From the NCBI GenBank assembly GCA_026391295.1, contig JAPLDS010000052.1, positions 18,209 to 82,208 of the forward strand: a stretch of DNA of 64,000 nucleotides, given 5' to 3'. Positions 27,559-35,289 of the stretch are shown here, in pieces. Within the stretch, counting starts at the first letter, position 1. The number at the start of each line of letters is the position of its first letter. The translations under genes and the position numbers were made by a program. Below the pieces are notes generated by a model, which was given only the letters and a program-made list of their open reading frames with translations, had not been told where the DNA came from and searched no databases. The stretch comes from Bacteroidia bacterium (lineage in GTDB: Bacteria > Bacteroidota > Bacteroidia > Bacteroidales > Prolixibacteraceae).

Positions 27559-29868
27559 ATGAAATCTTTTCTTCAAACAATGGCCATCGCACTGATGTTC
27601 TTGAGCCTTAACGCAGGTTTCTCAAATGCTCAGGTTTCGAAGGTTCAAAAAACAGTCAAAGGTTCACCCGATGAGGTGTATCTTCAAGAAGTTGCAAAAC
27701 GGATCGTAACCGCACATCCGGTGGAAGGTATTGCCGTTTTCAAGGACGATTGTTTCGCTGTTATTCAAGGGCAGATTAATCTGTTGCAGAAAGATGTCTT
27801 TGTTCCAGAGGCAGCTTCACCATCAAACGTTAAAAGAATTATTGTTATTGGCGGCGATCTTTGGGCGCTTGCATTAGATGGGCTTTATCGGTATAACGCT
27901 CATTCGTGGCAGAAGATAGATAGCCAAGAGTATGTCGATCTTTGTATCCATCAAGGAAAGCTTCATGGTGCAACAAAAGAGGAGATTTTCAGACTTGAGA
28001 ACGATCATTTTGTTTCAACAAAACCTAAAGGTGGATATAACTCAAGCGACATTACCATGTTGATGGAAGATGGATCACAGGTTCATGCTGATCCCGTGCG
28101 GATTGGTCCGATCATGCGCATTGCTTCGTATAGCGGAACGTTATATGTGCTGCAGCCAGGTAAGCTTATACTTTTTGATGGCCTTGTGGTAAATGAAGAT
28201 TTTATCGACTGGGGTAGACTGCCATCCAAAACAACCACGGGCATGCTCTCTGATGGAAGCAAATTGTTTGTAAGCACCAATAAGGGTCTGGGTGTTTTTC
28301 GTGGGGGTGCAATGACTGCCCTTCAAGGTAAAGATGGATTGCCAATTGAGAATACCACCTGTCTGGCCAAAGGATTTGAGGATGACATCTGGATTGGTAC
28401 AGCTCGTGGAGCTGTTCGAAAAGTCAAGAATGAATGGCATTATTTTGGTTCTGATCAGTGGCTTCCTGGATTGCAGGTAAGTGAAATTGCTGTTGGGAAA
28501 AGTGAAGTTTATGTGGCTACTGACAAAGGTGTTGGAATCATAAGCTATGTGCCTTATACGCTTCAGAAAAAAGCTGCTTTTTACGAGCAACATATACTTA
28601 ACTGGGGTCATAAGCGTTTAGGATTTGTCCATACGTTGTATAAAAAAGATGGGGAATGGATTCGTGAAGTAAGTGATAACGATGGCGGTAACACCGCTAC
28701 CTATCTTGCGGCGATGAGTTATAAGTATGCCGTAACGGGCGATCTTGCGGCTCGCAAAGAGGCTGTTGAAGCTTTCAAAGCTTTAGTATGGCTTGAGCGA
28801 ATCTCTACTGTCAGAGGATTTTTTGCACGCGCTATCTGGTCGCCAACTGGAGATCAGTGTGAACGTGCGACTCAAGGGTCAGGGGGGTTGCCGGCTCGTT
28901 GGTATCCTACTAAAGACGGCAAATGGTTTTGGAAAGGTGATACCTCCAGTGATGAGGTGACCTCTCATTTCTATGCCGTTTCTCTATTCTATGATATCGT
29001 TGCTCAGGGTCCCGAAAAGGAGATGGCTCGTGAGCACATGAATCGTATCGCTGGGTATATTCTTAAAAACGGGTATGTCTTCAACGATTTAGATGGCAAG
29101 CCAACACGCTGGGGTCGCTGGAATCCCGAATATCTATTGCGTCCATATGGCTACAACGACAGAGGTGTTAATGGTCTTGAGGTGTTAGCCTATATGCAGT
29201 CGGCCTATGCAGTTACCGGTGATCAGAAATTTGAGAAGGGGATGAAACAATTAGTTGGCTATGGTTATGCCGAAAATACCATTCGTCAAAAAAACACCTT
29301 CCCACCATCTACACTTGCTCCATGGGATGATAACCTGGCTTTTGAAAGTTACAATACCTTGCTCCGTTATACTACCGATCCACAATTGCGATCGATCTAT
29401 TTGAGGAGTCTTGAACGATCATGGGAGGTCAAACGTATGGAGCATATCCCTTGGTTTAATTTCTCCTATGGGGCTCTTTCTGGTAATGAGTGTGAAATTG
29501 AACAGTCTGTTAAGCATCTGCGCGAGTGGACACTTGATTGTGGTGAATATAATTATCGCAACTCTCTTCGTGACGATTTATTTGTGGAGGCTGGATATAC
29601 CTCGTATGAGGGTGGATTAAAAGCGATGTCGCCTCGTGAGACTTCGGTGAAATCAGGTAGTCGAAGAGCCATTGATCTTGATGGGGGTAACAATGGCAAT
29701 GTAATCAAAGAACCGACGGGATTTCTAAGAGACTATTGGATGGGTCGTTATCATGGCTTTATTCAATCCCCGTCAACAACTGATCCAGCTTTACTGACCG
29801 TTCCTAAAGATAACTCAGGCCCTCATGGAGCTAAACCGTATGATGGACCTGGACGGCCGGAGTTTTGA
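27559..29868 (+). CDS. Secreted propeller plus alpha-helical toroid protein, family copy 3 (divergent)
   Basis: 769 aa, 21 bp after GH127. Signal peptide to 'GFSNAQ' (about 24). Propeller repeats (about 60-325) include 'DDIWIGTARGAVRKVKNEWH' and 'SEVYVATDKGVGIISYVPY'. The linker 'TLQKKAAFYEQHILNWGHKR' and the helical domain keep the family marks: 'VSDNDGGNTATYLAAMSYKY', 'WFWKGDTSSDEVTSHFY', 'DLDGKPTRWGRWNPEYL' and 'YWMGRYHGF'. It differs from copies 1 and 2 in the 'ARAIWSPTGDQCERATQ' insert, the loss of the HSDDE block (here 'APWDDNLAFESY'), and a Pro/Gly-rich C-terminal tail. The site changes suggest a different substrate. The enzymatic role is inferred. Confidence 0.8.
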   Translation: MKSFLQTMAIALMFLSLNAGFSNAQVSKVQKTVKGSPDEVYLQEVAKRIVTAHPVEGIAVFKDDCFAVIQGQINLLQKDVFVPEAASPSNVKRIIVIGGDLWALALDGLYRYNAHSWQKIDSQEYVDLCIHQGKLHGATKEEIFRLENDHFVSTKPKGGYNSSDITMLMEDGSQVHADPVRIGPIMRIASYSGTLYVLQPGKLILFDGLVVNEDFIDWGRLPSKTTTGMLSDGSKLFVSTNKGLGVFRGGAMTALQGKDGLPIENTTCLAKGFEDDIWIGTARGAVRKVKNEWHYFGSDQWLPGLQVSEIAVGKSEVYVATDKGVGIISYVPYTLQKKAAFYEQHILNWGHKRLGFVHTLYKKDGEWIREVSDNDGGNTATYLAAMSYKYAVTGDLAARKEAVEAFKALVWLERISTVRGFFARAIWSPTGDQCERATQGSGGLPARWYPTKDGKWFWKGDTSSDEVTSHFYAVSLFYDIVAQGPEKEMAREHMNRIAGYILKNGYVFNDLDGKPTRWGRWNPEYLLRPYGYNDRGVNGLEVLAYMQSAYAVTGDQKFEKGMKQLVGYGYAENTIRQKNTFPPSTLAPWDDNLAFESYNTLLRYTTDPQLRSIYLRSLERSWEVKRMEHIPWFNFSYGALSGNECEIEQSVKHLREWTLDCGEYNYRNSLRDDLFVEAGYTSYEGGLKAMSPRETSVKSGSRRAIDLDGGNNGNVIKEPTGFLRDYWMGRYHGFIQSPSTTDPALLTVPKDNSGPHGAKPYDGPGRPEF

Positions 29869-29904
29869 GTGTATTGGATGAGCGTCTATTTTTAGATTTG
29901 TCAG

Positions 29905-30145
29905 AGTTGAACCCACTTCGGGGTTCCTGCCCCAGATTAGCACCTGGGGTTATTGAAATTACAGTCCTTCGGACTTTTTACTGCGCTGAAGGGGTTTCCA
30001 TCAGGTGACGGATGAATAACCGTGGGTGTAACTATAGAAGCAGGAATAAATCCTAAAATAACCCTGAAAGGGTGAAATCATAATAACTGTGGGTGCAGCC
30101 CACGGAAGAAAAACATCAACAACAGCCCTGAAGGGGTTGAATATC
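29905..30145. repeat. REP-like hairpin cluster
   Basis: This non-coding stretch is packed with short GC-rich palindromes: AACCCacTTCGGGGTT (about 29910-29925), CCCCAG...CTGGGG (29930-29949), AGTCC-TTC-GGACT (about 29963-29975), ACCCTgaaAGGGT (about 30061-30073), GTGGGtgcaGCCCAC (about 30092-30106) and CCCTGAAGGGGTTGAATAT (from about 30130). The CCTGAAGGG...GTGGGTG...CCCAC style is a dispersed repeat common in Bacteroidota genomes. The AGTCCnnnGGACT core recurs at 63901. Confidence 0.7.
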
Positions 30146-30204
30146 TAAAAAATAACTAACTTCAACTAATAATTAAGCAGATAAACCTAAGACATATTAT
30201 GACG

Positions 30205-30310
30205 AAAAGTCCAAATTTCAAATAGCAAAATTCAAATGTGCAATAATTTATATTTATTTTCACTTTGCCTTTTGATATTTGAATCTTGCATTTTGATTTT
30301 TTATCTGCAG
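30205..30310. repeat. Imperfect A/T-rich inverted repeat upstream of GH92
   Basis: AATTTCAAATAGCAAAATTC plus AAATGTGCAAT on the left is roughly the reverse complement of GATATTTGAATCTTGCATTT plus TGATTTTT on the right. About 45 bp lie between the arms. It could form a long weak hairpin in the GH92 leader. No promoter consensus is evident in the remaining sequence. Confidence 0.4.
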
Positions 30311-30345
30311 ACTTTGTACCTTGAATTTCTTTCTAAACTAAACAT

Positions 30346-32724
30346 ATGAAAACTTTTCTTTCTCGCTTATTCCTCCTAATTTTTTTGCTGGCCGCAGGAA
30401 TTCAATATTCTGCCCAGGCTCAGTCCGATAAAGCGACTGACCATGTCAATCCATTGTTAGGGACCGACTTTTTCGGACATACTTATCCAGGTGCTGCCTT
30501 GCCTTTTGCAATGGTTCATCTCAGTCCAGATATGAATACTCAGGGCTGGACCTACTGCGCTGGATATATCTATTCCGACAACTCCATTATGGGCTTTAGT
30601 CATACCCACTGGAGCGGTGTGGGGATGGTGAATGGGGGCGAAGTCTTGCTAATGCCTAATGTTGGCGATAAGTTGCATACGACACCAGGTGCTCCTGAGA
30701 ATCCAGGCGAAGGATATCGTTCGCGCTTTGATCATGCGGATGAAGTGGCTTCTCCGGGGTATTACTCCGTTGTGCTTAAAGATTACAAGGTCAAGGTTGA
30801 GCTAACAGCCACTAAGCGAGCTGGATTTCATCGGTATACTTTCCCAAAAGCTAATAATGCGCGGGTGATCTTAGATTTAGGTCATCAGATAGGGGAGAAT
30901 AAATCGGAGCAATTATCTGAGTTGCGAATTATTGAAAATAAACGAATCGAAGGGGTGAAAAGCGCTGGACTAGGAAAAGTTTATTTTGTTGCTGAGTTTA
31001 GTAAGCCATTTGCCTATTATGGAACATTTGATAATGATCTAAAAACACCAGAATCTGGCGGTAGCATCTGGCCATATAAAAATGGGGAAGTGGGTAAAAA
31101 TATTGGAGCCTTCGTAAATTTCAAGACTACTGAAAACGAACAGATTTTAGTGAAAGTTGGAATTAGCTATACTAGTCTTGAGGGTGCTCGTAACAACCTA
31201 CATACTGAGATTCCAAATTGCGATTTTGATGGGATCCGTGGCGCTGCGCAAAAAACGTGGGAGAGTGAGCTGTCACGCGTTAAGATTGATGGTGCAACAG
31301 ACGATCAAAAGGAGATATTCTATTCCGCACTTTATCACTCTTTGTTAGCTGAATATATTTCGCAAGATGTGGATGGTAAGTATTATGGTTCCGATAAAAA
31401 AATTCATGAGGCAAAAGGGTATGATTTCTATGGCTCATTCTCTTGCTGGGATACCTATCGTTCGCAGCATCCTTTGTTGACCGTTATCGCTCCCGACCAC
31501 GTGAATGATATTGTGAAGTCGATCGTTGCCAAGACGAAAGACTACGGCTGGTTGCCTGCTCAGCATTTTATGAATTTATTTGGAGAGACTATGGTTGGCG
31601 ATCATCTTATTCCAATTATTGTAGATGCTTATATCAAAGGTTTCCACGATTTTGATGTTGAATTTATTTATAAAGCGATGCGCACCAAGGCCTTAGAAGA
31701 ACCAAAGCCTCCTGTGCCTCATCATGCGGGTCGTTCAGGCTTGAAATATTATATTGAGCTTGGCTACACGCCGGTGGATAAAGTTACGGAGTCGGTGCCG
31801 AATACCTTGGAGCTTGCTTACGACGATTGGTGTATTGCTCAGTTAGCGCAGGCCTTGGGTAAAAAAGAAGACTATGCGTTGTTTATGAAACGGGCCTCTA
31901 ACTATCAAAATCTTTGGGAGCCAAAATCAAAGTTTATGCGCCCTAAGCTTACCGATGGAAATTGGTTGGAACCATTAAATGGTCGCGAGCAGGAGATTGT
32001 TAAAGTTGGCGAGCATTCATATTATAAATATTTTGATCCATTGTTGGTTGGAAAACGACCAAGTCGCCACTATACCGAATCAAATGCATGGCAATATATC
32101 TGGTCAGTACAGCATGATGTAAAAGGTTTGATAAATTTATTTGGAGGTAACAAAGCATTTACCGCGAAGCTCGATACCTTCTTTCAGATGAGTCCGAATA
32201 TTTCTGCTCCGAAATATGTTGGTGTGGTAGGTACGATTGGTCAATATGTTCATGGCAATCAGCCATCTCATCATGTCTCCTATCTGTATGATTTTGCTGG
32301 TGAGCCTTGGAAGACACAGAAATGGGCTCGGGAAGTCACTGTTGAGCTATACCGCAGTGGCCCTGGCGGAATTTGTGGTAATGAAGATATGGGCTCACTT
32401 TCGTCGTGGTATGTTTTAAGTGCGATGGGTATTTATCCGGTTACGCCGGGTAGTCCGTATTATGCCATTGGTAGTCCATTGTTTGGCAGCGCCACTATAA
32501 AGGTTGGTAATGGAAAGACCTTTGTGATCGAAACGCATAATAATTCAGCAGAGAATAAATATATCCAGTCGGCGAAACTTAATGGCAAGCCCTTAAACAA
32601 AACATGGCTGTCATACAAAGAAATTACCGACGGTGGAAAAGTCCAATTTGAGATGGGACCAACACCGAATAAAAACTGGGGAAGCAAACCGCAAGATGCT
32701 CCTCCTTCGATGAGTGTACGTTAA
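30346..32724 (+). CDS. GH92-family alpha-mannosidase
   Basis: 792 aa with a signal peptide to 'QYSAQAQ' (about 25), the normal GH92 length. Family blocks appear in order: 'HVNPLLGTDFFGHTYPGA' and 'WTYCAGYIYSDNSIMGFSHT' in the N-terminal beta-sandwich, then the (alpha/alpha)6 barrel with 'FSCWDTYRSQHPLLTVIAPD', 'ESNAWQYIWSVQHDV', 'GGICGNEDMGSLSSWYVLSA' and 'MGIYPVTPGSPYYAIGSPLF'. GH92 enzymes are calcium-dependent exo-alpha-mannosidases with inverting mechanism (1,2-, 1,3-, 1,4- or 1,6-linkages). The last gene of the plus-strand block, it ends in a bidirectional terminator. Confidence 0.96.
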   Translation: MKTFLSRLFLLIFLLAAGIQYSAQAQSDKATDHVNPLLGTDFFGHTYPGAALPFAMVHLSPDMNTQGWTYCAGYIYSDNSIMGFSHTHWSGVGMVNGGEVLLMPNVGDKLHTTPGAPENPGEGYRSRFDHADEVASPGYYSVVLKDYKVKVELTATKRAGFHRYTFPKANNARVILDLGHQIGENKSEQLSELRIIENKRIEGVKSAGLGKVYFVAEFSKPFAYYGTFDNDLKTPESGGSIWPYKNGEVGKNIGAFVNFKTTENEQILVKVGISYTSLEGARNNLHTEIPNCDFDGIRGAAQKTWESELSRVKIDGATDDQKEIFYSALYHSLLAEYISQDVDGKYYGSDKKIHEAKGYDFYGSFSCWDTYRSQHPLLTVIAPDHVNDIVKSIVAKTKDYGWLPAQHFMNLFGETMVGDHLIPIIVDAYIKGFHDFDVEFIYKAMRTKALEEPKPPVPHHAGRSGLKYYIELGYTPVDKVTESVPNTLELAYDDWCIAQLAQALGKKEDYALFMKRASNYQNLWEPKSKFMRPKLTDGNWLEPLNGREQEIVKVGEHSYYKYFDPLLVGKRPSRHYTESNAWQYIWSVQHDVKGLINLFGGNKAFTAKLDTFFQMSPNISAPKYVGVVGTIGQYVHGNQPSHHVSYLYDFAGEPWKTQKWAREVTVELYRSGPGGICGNEDMGSLSSWYVLSAMGIYPVTPGSPYYAIGSPLFGSATIKVGNGKTFVIETHNNSAENKYIQSAKLNGKPLNKTWLSYKEITDGGKVQFEMGPTPNKNWGSKPQDAPPSMSVR

Positions 32725-32729
32725 TCTCA

Positions 32730-32767
32730 TTCATAAAAAAAGCCCCAGTCAGGGGCTTTTTTTATGA
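32730..32767. terminator. Bidirectional terminator between GH92 and DUF1080 genes
   Basis: TTCATAAAAAAAGCCCC (32730-32746), loop AGTCA (approximately), GGGGCTTTTTTTATGAA: a perfect stem with A-run and T-run on both sides, between convergent genes. Confidence 0.95.
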
Positions 32768-32786
32768 AGTGAATTCTGGTTAAACC

Positions 32787-33824
32787 TTATTTTACAATTG
32801 GAGTTAACACAAGATTCCGATATGATACCTTACCGTGATCTCCTTGAAGATAGATAGGACCAGGGGTAAATACATCTGATTTCATCGCACCTCCAGTTGG
32901 GCCGAAGATAGGTTGGTTATCGATGATTTTTACTCCATTCAAGATCACCGTGGCATGACGGTCGCATAGGGTGATATCCATCGATTGCCATTCGCCTGCA
33001 GGCTTCTCAGCTGCTGAAGTTGGTGTGATCCGACTATATACAGCGCCCATATTATGCGGGTCAAGCTCGTGTTTGTATGAATCGACTACTTGGACTTCAT
33101 ACATACCACGAAGGTAAACACCACTGTTGCTTCCGGCAGGAACATTGACCTCTAATTTTAAATTGAAATCTTCAAACTCTTGCTCTGTCCGAAGGTTGCC
33201 ATAGCTTACATGAGCCCCTTCAACTTGAACAGGATCATTGGAAAGCAAACCGTTTGAAACAGAGAAGCCATTTTTCTGCTTGTCATTGATCAGTTTCCAG
33301 CCACTAAGATCTTTCCCATTAAACAAGGTTGTTGGAGTTCCAAACTTCACTTTTGATAAGTCAGGAGCAGGAGGTGGCGCTGGTAATTTTGTTCCACTAA
33401 ATGCCGTAGAATCAACTCCAGTTCCATCACGATGAGGGTTGTAGATATACCCAACAATCTTATCGCCTTGTCTTTTTACTTCAAGCCAATTGGTAACTTG
33501 ATGCGAGCGTAAAGCTTCGTTCTTCTCGTTTTTTGTCCGAATAACTTTGTCTCCTCTCTCGACAATCAGCGAATTATTATGCAAGTAAACATTAGCCACT
33601 GGCACGACACTTCCTCCACCCCAAAGTAGGTCGGCATCGATATAGCCCTTCTCTTGACGGACTTCCAGCCATCCCACAGAGCCTCCTTTGATGTCGATCG
33701 TCCACTGACCAAAGAACTCATTTACTTCAATTTTTTTTGCTGCTGCAACTTTCGGTTTGAAATTGCAAGAAGTCAAAGACAATGCTGCCAACACGACTCC
33801 TAGATAGATAAATTTAGCTTTCAT
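32787..33824 (-). CDS. DUF1080 (3-keto-disaccharide hydrolase-like) lipoprotein
   Basis: 345 aa from the ATG at 33824 (MKAKFIYLGVVLAALSLTSC, lipobox Cys20). The ORF-track start at 33929 adds 35 residues unlike a signal sequence. Residues about 40-140 form a small beta domain ('GQWTIDIKGGSVGWLEV'). The C-terminal concanavalin-like DUF1080 domain (PF06439) follows: 'LFNGKDLSGWKLIND', 'NLRTEQEFEDFNLKLEV', 'GSNSGVYLRGMYEVQV' and 'GPIYLQGDHGKVSYRNL'. The family includes 3-keto-glycoside hydrolases/lyases that act after a Gfo/Idh/MocA oxidoreductase makes the 3-keto sugar. An oxidoreductase of that superfamily is encoded at 46704-48056. Confidence 0.85.
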   Translation of the reverse strand: MKAKFIYLGVVLAALSLTSCNFKPKVAAAKKIEVNEFFGQWTIDIKGGSVGWLEVRQEKGYIDADLLWGGGSVVPVANVYLHNNSLIVERGDKVIRTKNEKNEALRSHQVTNWLEVKRQGDKIVGYIYNPHRDGTGVDSTAFSGTKLPAPPPAPDLSKVKFGTPTTLFNGKDLSGWKLINDKQKNGFSVSNGLLSNDPVQVEGAHVSYGNLRTEQEFEDFNLKLEVNVPAGSNSGVYLRGMYEVQVVDSYKHELDPHNMGAVYSRITPTSAAEKPAGEWQSMDITLCDRHATVILNGVKIIDNQPIFGPTGGAMKSDVFTPGPIYLQGDHGKVSYRNLVLTPIVK

Positions 33825-33975
33825 TGATTTAAAAATTAGTTTGTAAAATTTAAACTGACAGGATAAATAATTAGTTTTGAGGCAGGTTATTCGGCTATTC
33901 AATAATACCACATATTTGTAATATATCAAACTTCTTAATGATAATTCCTTCGCTGTTTTTTCGTTCGAAATCTAT

Positions 33976-33983
33976 TAAATTTG
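33976..33983 (+). promoter_or_regulatory. Candidate -7 element TAAATTTG for the TPR gene
   Basis: TAAATTTG matches TAnnTTTG. It lies about 110 bp before the preferred ATG (34096). No clear -33 element is present. Confidence 0.35.
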
Positions 33984-34095
33984 GAGTGCTTAAACTTCAG
34001 GAAAAATAAATAGGTTAAACATTTTACCTATCCTTGTTGTAGTGATTACAGAAGATAAGGTTCCCTCGTCTTTTAAAGAATATTGCAGTTTAATT

Positions 34096-35265
34096 ATGGA
34101 ACAAAATATCGATTATATAGCCCTTAGTGAAAACGGAAACAAAAAGTTTACCGACGAAGATTACCCAGGAGCTATCTTAGATTACACTCAAGCTATCGCG
34201 CTAAATTCGAATGATGCTGAGCTTTACTATAACCGTGGCAACGCGAAATACAATTTAAATGATTTTTTCGGTGCTATTGCCGACTATAATGTGGCACTCG
34301 AGATTGACTCTGGCTACGACATGGTATACAATAATAGGGGAAATGCAAAGAATGCTTTGAACGATTATCGAGGAGCTATTGCTGATTATTCTGCTGCTAT
34401 AACCGCCGATGCAGAGGATGCCACTGCGCTTTATAATAGAGGTTTTGCGAAGAATAGCATTGAAGATTTTAGAGGGGCAGTCATTGATTTTACTGCAGCT
34501 ATTGCAATCGATCCGATGCATATTGAGGCTTATTACAATCGAGGGGTAAGCAATTTTTTCTTGCGGAATTATAAAAGTGCCATCACCGATTATTCAAAAG
34601 TCATCTCCTTGGAGCCATACGATTCAATGGCATTTTGTAGTAGGGGATTGGCCCGAAAAGGGTTAGATGATTTCGATGGATCGATCCGTGATTTTACGAT
34701 GGCTATTGATCTTAATGGAGAGGATGTTGTTTCGTATTACAATAGAGCGTTAGCAAAAAATGCCCTATTTGACTATCGAGGTGCAATTGATGATTTCTCT
34801 ATGGTCCTTGTTCTTAGTCCAAAATATACCTTGATCTATAATCTTCGTGGTCATGCCAAAGGTAATCTTCAAGATTATGCAGGAGCCATAGCCGATTATA
34901 CCAAAGTTATAGAGGCGGAGCCAAACGACGTTCTGGCTTGGTCTAGCCGAGGATTTGCGAAAAATGCCATACAAGATTTTAGGGGAGCTGTAGCCGATTA
35001 TACCAAAGTCATCGAGCTAAATTCAACCTATCCCTCCATTTACACCCATCGCGGGAATGCGAAATGCAACCTTAAACTTTATGGTGGAGCAGTAGCTGAT
35101 TTCACTTCTGCTATCCAACTTAATCCTGATGATGCTGAATCGATCTATGCTCGTGGATTAACACGCCTCGATCTGGGACAACAGCATGAGGCAGCGTTAG
35201 ATTTCCAACGAGCTGCTGAGTTGGGTTCTGCGGATGCCATAGAAGCTATTGCGAAATACTGCTAA
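34096..35265 (+). CDS. TPR-repeat protein with about eleven tandem repeats
   Basis: 389 aa from the ATG at 34096 (MEQNIDYIALSENG); the track start is a GTG 54 bp upstream. Almost the whole protein is a regular 34-residue TPR array: units such as 'YNRGNAKYNLNDFFGAIADY', 'RGFAKNSIEDFRGAVIDF' and 'RGFAKNAIQDFRGAVADYTK', about eleven in all, ending in 'HEAALDFQRAAELGSADA'. There is no signal peptide, so it is probably cytoplasmic. TPR arrays are protein-interaction scaffolds; the partner is unknown. It runs convergently with the minus-strand cluster, with only 24 bp between the stop codons. Confidence 0.88.
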   Translation: MEQNIDYIALSENGNKKFTDEDYPGAILDYTQAIALNSNDAELYYNRGNAKYNLNDFFGAIADYNVALEIDSGYDMVYNNRGNAKNALNDYRGAIADYSAAITADAEDATALYNRGFAKNSIEDFRGAVIDFTAAIAIDPMHIEAYYNRGVSNFFLRNYKSAITDYSKVISLEPYDSMAFCSRGLARKGLDDFDGSIRDFTMAIDLNGEDVVSYYNRALAKNALFDYRGAIDDFSMVLVLSPKYTLIYNLRGHAKGNLQDYAGAIADYTKVIEAEPNDVLAWSSRGFAKNAIQDFRGAVADYTKVIELNSTYPSIYTHRGNAKCNLKLYGGAVADFTSAIQLNPDDAESIYARGLTRLDLGQQHEAALDFQRAAELGSADAIEAIAKYC

Positions 35266-35289
35266 ATAGCATCAAATCATTCGTCTGTC

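Noticed and set aside
28141-28611. 156-aa minus-strand ORF inside family copy 3
   Set aside because: Entirely antisense to a well-supported secreted protein; low-complexity, no motif.
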